This document shows, piece by piece, positions 50,546-60,183 of a stretch of 64,000 bases of DNA. Source of the DNA: Solirubrobacterales bacterium (GTDB lineage: Bacteria; Actinomycetota; Thermoleophilia; Solirubrobacterales; Solirubrobacteraceae). Under the pieces are notes generated by a model that searched no databases, had not been told where the DNA came from, and saw only the letters and a list, made by a program, of their open reading frames with translations. Each line of letters opens with the position of its first letter. Position 1 is the stretch's first letter. Made by a program: the position numbers and the translations under genes. The stretch covers positions 1 through 64,000 of the forward strand of contig DAHUYL010000056.1 of assembly GCA_027315255.1 (NCBI GenBank), given 5' to 3'.

Positions 50546-51925
50546 ATGAAGGCGGTGGAGAAGATGCGGGCGGCCGGGCAGACCGAGGAGGCCGTCCGGA
50601 GCTTCGAGTCGGCGCTGTCGCGCGTGCGCGACGGCGTGCAGACGCTGCTGCCAAGCTCGGAGCTCGAGCCGGTCCAGGGGGTGGCGGCGCTGGCTGAGCT
50701 GCCCGACGTGGATGCTGCGGATGCGCTCGCCTCGGTGGCGGTGATCAAGCTGAACGGCGGGCTCGCGACGAGCATGGGGCTCGAGCAGCCGAAGTCGCTG
50801 GTCGAGGCGCGCGAGGGCGCCTCGTTCCTGGACGTGATCGCTCGGCAGATCCTGTCGCTGCGGCGGCGCTGGTCGGTGACGCTGCCGCTGGTGCTGATGA
50901 ACAGCGAGGTCACCCGGGCGCCGACCGACGCGGCGCTGGCCGCCCACCCGGAGCTGGCGGTGCCCGGGATCGCCGCGGACTTCCTGCAGAGCATGATCCC
51001 GAAGCTGACCCGCGATTCGCTCGAGCCGGTCGCCTGGCCGGCCAACCCCGAGCTCGAATGGTGCCCGCCGGGTCACGGCGACGTGTACGCGTCGCTGCGC
51101 GGCTCCGGGATGCTGGCTGCGTTGCTCGAGCACGGCTACGGCTACACGATGATCTCCAATGCCGACAACCTCGGCTCGACCGTCGACCCGCGGATCGCCG
51201 CCTACGTGGCGACGGAGCGGATCCCGTTCCTGATGGAGGTAGTCGAGGGGACCGAGGCCGATCGCAAGGGGGGGCACCTCGCGCGGCGGCTGGCCGACGG
51301 GCGCCTGGTGCTCCGCGAGACGGCGCAGACGCCGCCGCAGGACGCCGACTCGTTCCGTGACTACCGGCGCTGGCGCTACTACAACACGAACTCGCTGTGG
51401 GTCTCGCTCGAGGTGCTCGAGCAGACGCTCGCGGCGCGTGACGGCGGGCTCGAGCTCCCGGTGATCGTCAACCACAAGACCGTCGACCCGCGCGATCCGG
51501 GGTCCGCGGCCGTGGTTCAGCTCGAGAGCGCGATGGGGGCAGCGGTCGGGAGCTTCGCGGATGCCCGGCTGCTGCTCGTGCCGCGCACCCGGTTCGTGCC
51601 GGTCAAGACGACCGACGACCTGCTGCTGTTGCGCTCCGACGTGTACCGCCTCGGCGACGGGGGGGAGGTCGCGCCGGCAGCCGGCCCGGGTGGCCGCGGC
51701 CAGGTCGGCCGGCTGCCGTATGTGGAGCTCGACCCCCTCCACTACAAGCTGCTCGACCAGTTCGAGCAGCGGTTTCCGGACGGGCCACCGTCGTTGCGCG
51801 GCGCCGAGCGGCTCGTGGTCGAGGGCGATGTCACGTTTGGCGCAGGCGTGGTCGTTCGCGGCGCGGTCGAGCTGCACGCGGACGAGCCGCTGACGATCGC
51901 CGCCGGAACGGTGCTGGAGGGTTAG
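50546..51925 (+). CDS. UTP--glucose-1-phosphate uridylyltransferase (UDPGP family)
   Basis: VIKLNGGLATSMGLEQPKSLVEAR, LEWCPPGHGDVYASL, FNTNSLWVSL-like. Confidence 0.9.
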   Translation: MKAVEKMRAAGQTEEAVRSFESALSRVRDGVQTLLPSSELEPVQGVAALAELPDVDAADALASVAVIKLNGGLATSMGLEQPKSLVEAREGASFLDVIARQILSLRRRWSVTLPLVLMNSEVTRAPTDAALAAHPELAVPGIAADFLQSMIPKLTRDSLEPVAWPANPELEWCPPGHGDVYASLRGSGMLAALLEHGYGYTMISNADNLGSTVDPRIAAYVATERIPFLMEVVEGTEADRKGGHLARRLADGRLVLRETAQTPPQDADSFRDYRRWRYYNTNSLWVSLEVLEQTLAARDGGLELPVIVNHKTVDPRDPGSAAVVQLESAMGAAVGSFADARLLLVPRTRFVPVKTTDDLLLLRSDVYRLGDGGEVAPAAGPGGRGQVGRLPYVELDPLHYKLLDQFEQRFPDGPPSLRGAERLVVEGDVTFGAGVVVRGAVELHADEPLTIAAGTVLEG

Positions 51926-51932
51926 CCGGGCG

Positions 51933-52397
51933 ATGGAGGTCGAGCGCAAGTGGCTGGTGCGCGAGCCACCGGCCGGCGTGCTCGCCTACGCAGCCGAGCC
52001 GATCGACCAGGGCTATCTGGCGATCTGCGACGACGGCACCGAGGTGCGAGTGCGCCGCCGCGGCGAGCGCTGCTCGCTGACGGTCAAGTCGGGGCGGGGG
52101 CTCGAGCGCAACGAGTTCGAGACCCCGCTGTCGGGTGACCAGTTCGAGGCGCTGTGGCCCGCGACCGCAGGCCGGCGCGTGCAGAAGACCCGCCGGGCGC
52201 TGCCCGGCCCGAACGGGCTGACGATCGAGCTCGATCTGTTCGCCGGAGCGCTTGCCGGGCTCGTCGTGGCCGAGGTCGAGTTCGCCGACGTGGCGGCGGC
52301 GCAGCAGTTCGATGCGCCCGCCTGGTTCGGGCGCGAGGTGACCGGCGAAGCGGTGTACTCGAATCAACGGCTGGCGGTCCAGGGAAAGCCCGGCTGA
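51933..52397 (+). CDS. CYTH-domain protein (triphosphate tunnel metalloenzyme)
   Basis: MEVERKWLV, QGYLAICDDGTEVRVRRRGERCSLTVKSGRG, RRALPGPNGLTIELDLFAGALAGLVVAEVEF. Confidence 0.92.
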   Translation: MEVERKWLVREPPAGVLAYAAEPIDQGYLAICDDGTEVRVRRRGERCSLTVKSGRGLERNEFETPLSGDQFEALWPATAGRRVQKTRRALPGPNGLTIELDLFAGALAGLVVAEVEFADVAAAQQFDAPAWFGREVTGEAVYSNQRLAVQGKPG

Positions 52398-52475
52398 CGG
52401 CGGCGAGCGCGTCCGGGTCGGGGAACTGACCAGTTCCTACTGGCAGACCGGGAAAACTACGGATAATCTCTGGAC

Positions 52476-53147
52476 GTGAGCGACGTTCAGGCAGAGGTGG
52501 CGACCGACGGGACGCCGGGTCGGAGGATCCGGATCGTGCTCGCCGACGACCACCGTGTGGTCCGCGCCGGGCTGCGGTTGCTGCTCGAGAGCGAGGAGGA
52601 CTTCGAGGTGCTCGCCGAAGCCGGCGACACCGCCGAGTCGACTCGCAAGGTCTCGGCATTCCGGCCCGACGTCCTGATCCTCGACCTGAACATGCCCGGG
52701 GAGCCGCCGATCGAGGCGATCCCGCGCCTGCGCCAGACCGATCCGGACACCCAGATCGTCGTGCTGACGATGCAGAGCGACCCGGCCTTCGCCCGCGATG
52801 CGCTGCGCGCCGGCGCCGTCGGATACGTGCTGAAGGAGGCGGCCGACACCGAGCTGGTCGAGGCGGTGCGCCACGCCGCCCAGGGGCGCACGTACCTGAA
52901 CCCGAGCCTGGGTGCCCGCCTCGCAGCCGAGCCGACCGATCGGCCGCCGGCGCCCGACGCGCTGTCGTCGCGGGAGGTCGAGGTGCTGCGCCTGATCGCG
53001 CGCGGGCACACCAACGCCGAGATCGCGGGCAAGCTGTACCTCAGCGTGCGCACGGTCGAGTCACACCGGGCCCACATCCAGCGCAAGACGGGCCGGACCA
53101 GCCGCGCTGCGCTCGTGGCCTACGCGCAAGAGCACGGACTGGGCTGA
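52476..53147 (+). CDS. NarL/FixJ-type response regulator (paralogue of 44789-45445)
   Basis: [79 protein letters not shown]. Confidence 0.93.
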   Translation: MSDVQAEVATDGTPGRRIRIVLADDHRVVRAGLRLLLESEEDFEVLAEAGDTAESTRKVSAFRPDVLILDLNMPGEPPIEAIPRLRQTDPDTQIVVLTMQSDPAFARDALRAGAVGYVLKEAADTELVEAVRHAAQGRTYLNPSLGARLAAEPTDRPPAPDALSSREVEVLRLIARGHTNAEIAGKLYLSVRTVESHRAHIQRKTGRTSRAALVAYAQEHGLG

Positions 53148-53205
53148 CCGACCCACTCGATCGTCGAGACGGCCGCCGCGGAGCGTCTCGGTTCTCGTCG
53201 GCTCG

Positions 53206-54873
53206 CTACTGCCCGAGGGCGCCTGCGAGCTCGTCGCGCGTCGCCGGCATCCGTGCCGACAGCGGCTCGGGGAGCGCCAGCGGCGCGCTCCCGCTGCGTC
53301 GGGAGGCGCTCGCCGCCGTCCGGTGCGCGCGCCACGCCGCCGCCGCGGTCGACGAGTGGCGGGAGCCGGACTTCCACGTGACCGCCACGGGCGGCTTCTG
53401 CAGGAGCAACGCCCAGGTCGCCGCGCTGATCACGCCGGTCGGCTGCAGACCGTGCTGCGTTTGAAACTCGCTCACCGCCCGCTGCGTCGGGACACCGAAC
53501 ACGCCGTTGATCGGGGTGCTGATGCCGGCCCCGACCAGGTGCTCCTGCGCCCACACGACGAGGTCGCCGGCGGCCTTGCGCGCGAGCGTCGCGACCTGGT
53601 TGCTCGCCGCCGAGCGCGGCGCGGCGGGTGTCTGGCCTGAGACCGCGCGCCACTGCGGGACGGCAGCTGACTGCCAGTCCCACCACGACACGCCGCTCGC
53701 GCCGTACGGGTGCAGCAGCCCGATGAACTGGCGGATCGCGCGGGCCGGGGGCCGGTCGAACACCTGGCCGAGCGGCACGATCGGCCGCTGGTAGAGCCGG
53801 TTGAACTCGTAGGTGTGGGCGTAGACCGTCGTGACCGTCGTCCCGATCAGCTGCCAGTACATCTGCGGGGAGCTGAACTGCGCGCCATTCGGGCCGAGGA
53901 ACACGGAGTAGGGAAAGCTCGGGTGGAAGTCGACGTACGGGAAGCCGGCCAGCGCGACCGGGAACCTCGCCCCGATCAGCTTGCGCAGCGTCTGCATGTA
54001 GATCTGCGCCTGGACGTACTCGCCCTCGTACTCGGACTCGGCGTCGATCAGCAGGCAGTCCGCGCCGTCCCGGACTGCCTGGGCACCGACCTGCGCCTCG
54101 AACACCGGATGGCGGCCGTACACGTACTGCCACGCGCACACGCGAAGGTGCGAGTCATGCAGTCGCGCCACCAGCCCGGCATTGAACTGCGACCACATCT
54201 GGGTGCCGTCGCCGCTCTTGATCATCAGCGTCGCAACGCCGTAGGCGCGCGCCTGCGACACGATCGCCGCGACGTTGCCGTGGTCTGTCGCCTTCATGAC
54301 CCACACCCACATTCCGCGGCCCGCGAACGGGTTGCCGCCGGGAGCCGGCGGGAGCGCCGGCGTCGTGGGCGTCGCCGATGGAGTCGTGGGGGTGTGCGTG
54401 GTCGCGCACGCCGCCGGCGACGTCGCCCCGGTGGTCGCGGTGCCGCTCGTCGTCGAGGTCGTGACCGTGGTGGTCGGGGTCGTGCCGGTTGTCGTCGGGG
54501 TGGTGAGCGTGGTGGTCGGGGTCGCGCCGGTTGTCGTCGGGGTGGTGAGCGTCGTGCTCGTGGGCGCGATCGTCGTGTTCGTGGGTGTGGCCGTCGTGTT
54601 CGTGGGTGTGGCCGTCGCGCACGTCGTCGTGCTCGAGCCGCCGGGCCCGCTGCTGCCCGCCCCGGTGCCCGTTGTCCTCGTCGTCCCTGTCCCCAGCCCC
54701 GCGCCGCCGCTGCCAGGACCCGTGGCAGCGCTTGCCGCGGGCGTGCCGCCACCGGCACTCGGGGCAAGCGCGATCGCCGCCAGCGGGCCGAGAACCGCCG
54801 TCGCCAGCGCCGCCGAGAGCAGCGCCAGCAGCCGCCGGACCGGCGACTGCAGCCGCTTGTGCGAGCCCTTCAT
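53206..54873 (-). CDS. Secreted protein: signal peptide, Thr-rich linker, glycoside-hydrolase-like TIM-barrel segment, C-terminal peptidoglycan-binding (PG_binding_1) domain
   Basis: VVWAQEHLVGAGISTPINGVFGVPTQRAVSEFQTQHGLQPTGVISAATWALL; CLLIDAESEYEGEYVQAQIYM, SWWDWQSA. Confidence 0.75.
   Translation of the reverse strand: MKGSHKRLQSPVRRLLALLSAALATAVLGPLAAIALAPSAGGGTPAASAATGPGSGGAGLGTGTTRTTGTGAGSSGPGGSSTTTCATATPTNTTATPTNTTIAPTSTTLTTPTTTGATPTTTLTTPTTTGTTPTTTVTTSTTSGTATTGATSPAACATTHTPTTPSATPTTPALPPAPGGNPFAGRGMWVWVMKATDHGNVAAIVSQARAYGVATLMIKSGDGTQMWSQFNAGLVARLHDSHLRVCAWQYVYGRHPVFEAQVGAQAVRDGADCLLIDAESEYEGEYVQAQIYMQTLRKLIGARFPVALAGFPYVDFHPSFPYSVFLGPNGAQFSSPQMYWQLIGTTVTTVYAHTYEFNRLYQRPIVPLGQVFDRPPARAIRQFIGLLHPYGASGVSWWDWQSAAVPQWRAVSGQTPAAPRSAASNQVATLARKAAGDLVVWAQEHLVGAGISTPINGVFGVPTQRAVSEFQTQHGLQPTGVISAATWALLLQKPPVAVTWKSGSRHSSTAAAAWRAHRTAASASRRSGSAPLALPEPLSARMPATRDELAGALGQ
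54440..54625. repeat. Tandem Thr-rich coding repeats (TTPTTTGTTPTTT / NTTATPT)
   Basis: Repeated gtcggggtggtgagcgtggtggtcggggtcg and gtgttcgtgggtgtggccgtc units. Confidence 0.85.
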
Positions 54874-54886
54874 GCGGCACACGAAC

Positions 54887-55645
54887 CTAGCGGATCGGAC
54901 GCGATTTGGTCGCACGGCGCGTTGCCGCGTTGCTCCTCGCCCTGGCTGCGGTCTCGATCGCCGTGCGCGCCTCCGCGGGGGTCGGGGCGGTGCCCGGCAG
55001 CGACGTGCCGGTCGGCCGGAGCGCCGCCAGCATCAGCTCCAGGTAGCGGTACATGAGCACCTTCTGGTCGGCCGCTGGGATGTCGCACACGGTCGCGAGC
55101 ATGTGCAGGATCACGCCGAGATCGCCGGGGGCGAGATCTTCACGCAGCACCCCTGCCGCGCGCCCTCGCTCGATCAGCTCCAGCAGCAGCGGCTCGGTCT
55201 GCGCGTCGAGGCGCTCGAGCCACTCGTCCGCGAACCCGGGCTTGAACACGTCGACCAAGCCGCGGCGTGCGCTCAACAGCTCGAGCGTGCGGGTCAGGAA
55301 CTGGGTGATCCCCTGCCACGGGTCGGGGGTGGCGGCTGCGTCCTGCGCGATCGTGACGGCCTCCTCGATCTGCTGCTGCAGGAACGCCCCGATGAGCGCG
55401 TGCTTGTTGGCGAAGTGCCGGTAGGCGGTGGCAACGTTGACCCCTGCCTCGGCGGCGATGTCGTCGAGCGTCACGGACAGGCCGCGGGCCGTGAACAGCC
55501 GCTCGGCGGCGTCGATCAGCGCCTGGCGGTTGCGGGCTGCGTCGGCACGCAGTCGGCGCGGCTGGACGAAGGTCACGACGGCGCCGACACCGGCGCCGGT
55601 GCCGGACGCCTCGAGTGGCTGCGTTTCGAGCGGCGCAGGTGTCAT
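54887..55645 (-). CDS. TetR family transcriptional regulator
   Basis: ADAARNRQALIDAAERLFTARGLSVTLDDIAAEAGVNVATAYRHFANKHALIGAF. Confidence 0.93.
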   Translation of the reverse strand: MTPAPLETQPLEASGTGAGVGAVVTFVQPRRLRADAARNRQALIDAAERLFTARGLSVTLDDIAAEAGVNVATAYRHFANKHALIGAFLQQQIEEAVTIAQDAAATPDPWQGITQFLTRTLELLSARRGLVDVFKPGFADEWLERLDAQTEPLLLELIERGRAAGVLREDLAPGDLGVILHMLATVCDIPAADQKVLMYRYLELMLAALRPTGTSLPGTAPTPAEARTAIETAARARSNAATRRATKSRPIR

Positions 55646-57162
55646 GCGGGGATTGTGACCTCGCCGATGCCCTCGTTGGCCGCGAGATCAGGCACGCCTG
55701 GCCGCAGCAGCGGCGCGACCACCAGTGCGGCGAGGGCGAACACGGCGGCTCCCACCCAGAAGGCCACGGTGTAGCTGTGCACGGCTGCCTGCGCCGTCAG
55801 CAGCTTCATCGGTCGGCTGCCGGCGTGCAACGAGATGAAGCTTGCAGCGGCGCTGGTGGCGATGCTGTTGAGCAGGGCGGTTCCGATCGAGCCGCCGATC
55901 TGCTGGGCGACGTTGATCGTCGCCGACGCAACCCCGGCGTCCGAAGCGGCGACGCCGAGCGTGCCGAGGCTGAAGCAGGGCGCGAACACGAGGCCGAGGC
56001 CGATCGCGACCAGCACCAGCGACGGCAGGATCGTCGGCACGTAGCTCGAGTGAAGGCCGATCCTGGTCATCAACGCCAGGCCGGCCGCCGCCAGCAGCAG
56101 CCCGGCTCCAACCAGCAGCCGTGGACTGAGTCGCCTGATCAGCACGGTGTTGGCGACCGCGGCGACGGCGATCACGATCCCGGTCAGCGGCAGGAACGCG
56201 AGCCCGGTCCTGACCGGGCTGTAGCCGAGGATCGTCTCGAGGTAGTACGTGAGGAACAGGAACACCCCGTACATGCCGATCGAGGCGAGGAACATCGCCG
56301 TGTACGCCCCGCCACGGTTGCGGTCTCGGACGACGCGCATCGGCAGCAGCGGATCGACGGCGCGGCGCTCGACCCAGACGAACGCGGCCAGCAGCACGAT
56401 CCCGGCCGCCAGGAAGCCGAGCGTCTGGCCGTCGGTCCACCCGGCGCTGCCCGCCTTCAGGGCTGCGTGCGAGAGCCCGTACACCAGCGCGAACAGCCCG
56501 GAGCACGCCAGCAGGGTGCCGCGGCGGTCGATCCGCACGCGCTGCTCCGCAGCGTGCGGGGCGAGCAGCGCGAGACCGCCGACGCTCGCAGCCACTGCGA
56601 ACACGACGTTGACGTACATCGTGAACCGCCAGTTCAGGTACTCGGTGAGGATCCCGCCGAGCAGCAATCCGACCGACGCCCCGGCACCGGCGATCCCGCC
56701 GTAGATCCCGAACGCCTTGCCGCGCTCGTCGGGATGCGTGAAGGTCATCGTCAGAAGCGACAGCGCGGCCGGCGCCAGCAGTGCTCCGAACGCTCCCTGG
56801 ATGGCGCGGCAGGCGGTCAGCATCGCGAAGCTCGTGGATGCGCCTCCGATCGCGGACGCGGCTGCGAATCCGAGCACGCCTGCGACGAACACGCGCCTAC
56901 GACCGAACACGTCGGCGAGGCGGCCACCGAGCAGCAGCAGGCTGCCGAACGCGAGCGCGTACGCGGTCACGATCCATTGGCGGTCGGCATTGGAGAAGTG
57001 CAGGTCGGTCTGCGCGTGCGGGAGCGCGATGCTCACGATCGTCGCGTCGAGCACCACCATCAGCTGGGCGATCGCAAGCACCGCGAGGACCCACCAGCGC
57101 CGGGCGTGACGGAGGTCCGCGGGCGCGGTCACGCCCGCTGCGGGTGCGGTCAGAGCCGCCAT
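55642..57162 (-). CDS. MFS drug exporter, DHA2 (EmrB/QacA) type
   Basis: VLAIAQLMVVLDATIVSIALPHAQTDLHFS, 14-TM profile; 4-bp overlap with tetR. Confidence 0.94.
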   Translation of the reverse strand: MAALTAPAAGVTAPADLRHARRWWVLAVLAIAQLMVVLDATIVSIALPHAQTDLHFSNADRQWIVTAYALAFGSLLLLGGRLADVFGRRRVFVAGVLGFAAASAIGGASTSFAMLTACRAIQGAFGALLAPAALSLLTMTFTHPDERGKAFGIYGGIAGAGASVGLLLGGILTEYLNWRFTMYVNVVFAVAASVGGLALLAPHAAEQRVRIDRRGTLLACSGLFALVYGLSHAALKAGSAGWTDGQTLGFLAAGIVLLAAFVWVERRAVDPLLPMRVVRDRNRGGAYTAMFLASIGMYGVFLFLTYYLETILGYSPVRTGLAFLPLTGIVIAVAAVANTVLIRRLSPRLLVGAGLLLAAAGLALMTRIGLHSSYVPTILPSLVLVAIGLGLVFAPCFSLGTLGVAASDAGVASATINVAQQIGGSIGTALLNSIATSAAASFISLHAGSRPMKLLTAQAAVHSYTVAFWVGAAVFALAALVVAPLLRPGVPDLAANEGIGEVTIPA

Positions 57163-57176
57163 TCCGGTTCTCTTCC

Positions 57177-57234
57177 TAAACGAAGCTGCAATCTGCGTTT
57201 ACAGTATCACAAGCGCAGATAGGTACTGCGTTTA
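57177..57234. promoter_or_regulatory. Candidate TetR operator cluster: TAAACG / CTGCGTTTA (57193-57201) / GCGCAG / CTGCGTTTA (57226-57234)
   Basis: Direct and inverted copies in the intergenic region between the MFS and EamA genes. Confidence 0.55.
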
Positions 57235-57320
57235 GTCACGTGCATGGCGGGATGCCCGGCAGCTATCGTGCACTCGATGAGCGAGCGGGTGGGGCGAGCG
57301 ACGAGGCGGACGGCGTCGCG

Positions 57321-58352
57321 ATGAGCGCTCGCGCCTGGTCGCTGTTCGCGGCGGTCTCGGTCGTCTGGGGGATCCCGTATCTGCTGATCAAGATCGCAGT
57401 CGACGGCGGCATGCCGCCGGTCGTGCTCGCGTGGGCGCGGATCGTGCTGGGGGCCGCGATCCTGCTGGGGCTCGCCCGCCGCGCCGGGGTCCTCGATCAG
57501 CTCAGGGGGCGCTGGCGGGTGCTGGTCGCCTACGCGGTCGTCGAGCTGTGCATCCCGTTCCCGCTGATCGCGCTCGGCGAGCGCCACGTCGCGTCTTCCT
57601 TGGCGGCGATCATCATCGCCTCGGTGCCGCTGCTGGTCGCACTGCTCGCGTTCCGCTACGACCCGACGGAGCGGACCGGCGGGCCGCAGCTGGCGGGCCT
57701 GCTCGTCGGGCTCGTCGGCGTGGTGCTGCTGGTCGGGCTCGACGCGTCGGGAAGCCTCGCGTCCCTGCTGGCCGCCGGGGCGGTGCTCGTGTCCGCCGGT
57801 GGCTACGCGACGGGCGCGATGATCCTGAAGCGCCACCTCGCCGGGCTCGACCCGCGCGCGACGATGGGGGCTGTCCTCGCGATCGCCGCGGTGCTGCTGA
57901 CGCCGCTCGCGCTGATCGACGCGCCGAGCCGGATGCCGAGCGGTGGTGCGCTCGCCGCCGTGGGCGGGCTCGGCGTCGTGTGCACGGCACTCGCGTTCGT
58001 GCTGATGGCGGTGCTGATCGCCGAGATCGGGGCCGGGCGAGCGGTCGTCGTCACGTATGTCAACCCGGTTGTGGCGGTCGCGCTCGGCGTGACCCTGCTC
58101 GGTGAGCGGCCGGGCGCCGGGGCCGTCGCAGGACTGTTGCTGATCCTCGCGGGGTCGTGGCTGGCGACGGACGGCCGCCTGCCACCCGGCCTGCTGCGCA
58201 GCGTCAGGCGCTGGTTGCCGCGAACTCCCGCGGCTGGGTCGTGGCCACTGCGGCGGCTGGGTCTCCGCGGTGGATCGGGCGGAGGGCGACTGCGGCGAGC
58301 TGCCCGATCCGGGTTCTGTGCGGTCAGGTCGTTGGCCCGATCGTCTGCCTGA
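57321..58352 (+). CDS. EamA/DMT family transporter
   Basis: WSLFAAVSVVWGIPYLLIKIAVDGGMPPVVLAWARIVLG; two EamA repeats. Confidence 0.92.
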   Translation: MSARAWSLFAAVSVVWGIPYLLIKIAVDGGMPPVVLAWARIVLGAAILLGLARRAGVLDQLRGRWRVLVAYAVVELCIPFPLIALGERHVASSLAAIIIASVPLLVALLAFRYDPTERTGGPQLAGLLVGLVGVVLLVGLDASGSLASLLAAGAVLVSAGGYATGAMILKRHLAGLDPRATMGAVLAIAAVLLTPLALIDAPSRMPSGGALAAVGGLGVVCTALAFVLMAVLIAEIGAGRAVVVTYVNPVVAVALGVTLLGERPGAGAVAGLLLILAGSWLATDGRLPPGLLRSVRRWLPRTPAAGSWPLRRLGLRGGSGGGRLRRAARSGFCAVRSLARSSA

Positions 58353-58380
58353 GCGGCCGCGCCTCCCGCCTGCCAGACGA

Positions 58381-59820
58381 TCAGCGCATGGCGAGCGACC
58401 AGCTGCGGGTGTCCGTGTGCAACCGGCCGGCCGCATCGCGCGCGCTCACCCTGACCGTGAACGTCACGCGCTCGTGCGCGCGGAGCGCGGCGCGAGCCGT
58501 GGCAAAGACGCGGGAGGAAAGGGTGATCGTGACCGGATAGCTCCTGTTTGCTCGCAGCTCGTAGGTTCGCTGCATGGTCGCGAGCGCGCGAGTACCGATT
58601 CGGAGCGTGCCAGTCAGCCTTGCGGCACAGTCGGCGGTGCACTTCAGGGTTGTCGCGAGGCTGCGCGGACTGCGCAGAACCTGCGTCGCCGGGCCACTGA
58701 CCTTCACCGTGAGCGGGGCGAGTGCGGCTCGCGTGTGGAGCACGACGATGTCGACCGGAGTCGATCCGGCCCGCACCGACGCCTGGGGCTTGGCAGCCAG
58801 CAGCCCGCCGGCGCGAACGTCGAATTGCGAGACGGTGTCGGCGTTGTAATTGGCGGTGTAGACATCGGTGCCGCTCGGGCTGCACGCGATGCCGGTCGGC
58901 CCGGCGCCGGCCGCGATCTTCGCCGGTGCCTTGGGCGACAGCCCGCCGGTCGCGTCGACGTTGAACTGCGAGACCGTGCTGTCATCCGCGTTCGCGACGT
59001 ACAAGCTCCTGCCGTCAGGGCTGATGGCGAGGTCCTGCGGCCCGACGCCGGCAGGGATGCGCCCGAACTCGGTCAGCAATCCGCCGGCTCCGACGTGAAA
59101 CTCCGAGATGTTGCTGGTGCTGTGGTTGGTCGTGTAGACGGTCCTGCCGTCGCGGCTGATGACGATGCTCGAAGGGTTGCCGCCCGCCGTGACGCCGGCC
59201 GGCGACTTGTGTGACAGGAGCCCGCCGGCGCCGACGTCGAATTGCTCGACGTTCTGTAGCGAGCTGGTGTTCCTTGTCACATACAGGCTCGCGCCGTCCA
59301 GGCTGATCGCGAGCGTGTTCGGATACGGCAGAGTCGCCACCGTGGCCGGGTTCTTGGGAGTCAGCCTGCCATCCGACCCGACCGTGAACTGAGACACGCT
59401 CCCGGTACTGTCCTGGTTGGCGACATACACGCTCGTCCCGCTGGGACTGACGACGACCGCGGTGGGATAGGCGGCGGTTGCGACCGTGGCGGGCGACTTG
59501 TCCAGCAACTCGCCGCCTGCGCCGATGCTGAACTGGGTGACGGTGGCGCTGTAGAAGTTCGCCACGTACAGGCTACGGCCGTCGGGGCTGGCGGCGAGCC
59601 CGTACGGCCGCCCACCACTGCCGATCGTCGCAGGGGACTTCGCCCTCAGCTGCCCTCCCGTCCCGACATCGAACTGTGAGACGTCGCCGCCGGCGGCATT
59701 CGTCGCATAGACGCTCACGGTCGATGTGCTCGCGCTGCCGTTGGCGTCCGACCCGTTCGCCATGCCAGCGCCTGCGGCTGCGAATGCGAGCACGACAAAC
59801 GGCACCAAGCGACGAGTCAT
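58381..59820 (-). CDS. Secreted YncE/lactonase-like beta-propeller protein
   Basis: ATG at 59820; repeats ASPDGRSLYVANFYSATVTQFSIGAGGELLDKSPATV. Confidence 0.85.
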   Translation of the reverse strand: MTRRLVPFVVLAFAAAGAGMANGSDANGSASTSTVSVYATNAAGGDVSQFDVGTGGQLRAKSPATIGSGGRPYGLAASPDGRSLYVANFYSATVTQFSIGAGGELLDKSPATVATAAYPTAVVVSPSGTSVYVANQDSTGSVSQFTVGSDGRLTPKNPATVATLPYPNTLAISLDGASLYVTRNTSSLQNVEQFDVGAGGLLSHKSPAGVTAGGNPSSIVISRDGRTVYTTNHSTSNISEFHVGAGGLLTEFGRIPAGVGPQDLAISPDGRSLYVANADDSTVSQFNVDATGGLSPKAPAKIAAGAGPTGIACSPSGTDVYTANYNADTVSQFDVRAGGLLAAKPQASVRAGSTPVDIVVLHTRAALAPLTVKVSGPATQVLRSPRSLATTLKCTADCAARLTGTLRIGTRALATMQRTYELRANRSYPVTITLSSRVFATARAALRAHERVTFTVRVSARDAAGRLHTDTRSWSLAMR

Positions 59821-60065
59821 GCAATAACCGTAGGGCGCGCCGCGGGGCGTGATCTCCGTGGCGCGCACCGAACGGCGCTTCTCATTCCTACCCTCGGTGC
59901 GGCCGGATTCGAAGCGATCGAGACGCACACGACCCGGTTGGGGCAACCAGAGGGGCTTTGTCAGGCGAGCGCTCGACGCGCGGGACCGTGCGTGCACGGG
60001 GGGCGAGCGCCGCCGGATCGGTGGCCGGGGGTTGGCTGGGAGGGTGGCCGGGAGCGTGACCGGGC

Positions 60066-60113
60066 GCGGGCCGGGGTGCGGGCGGCGGTGCGGGCCGGGG
60101 TGCGGGCCGGGGC
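60066..60113. repeat. Four tandem 12-bp units gcgggccggggt
   Basis: Read directly; unit 2 has GGCGGCGGT variant. Confidence 0.9.
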
Positions 60114-60122
60114 GAGCTGAAT

Positions 60123-60156
60123 CTGCCAACCCCCGGGATTTGCCGGGGGTTGGCAG
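60123..60156. repeat. Hairpin H5: CTGCCAACCCCC / GGGGGTTGGCAG, 12-bp perfect stem
   Basis: Read directly; loop gggatttgcc. Confidence 0.95.
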
Positions 60157-60183
60157 CTCAGACCATCTCACAGGTGGCTGTGG

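Noticed and set aside
54275-55774. 499-aa + strand ORF rich in Val (VVVGVVPVVVGVV)
   Set aside because: Antisense reading of the Thr-rich linker and tetR; no independent support.
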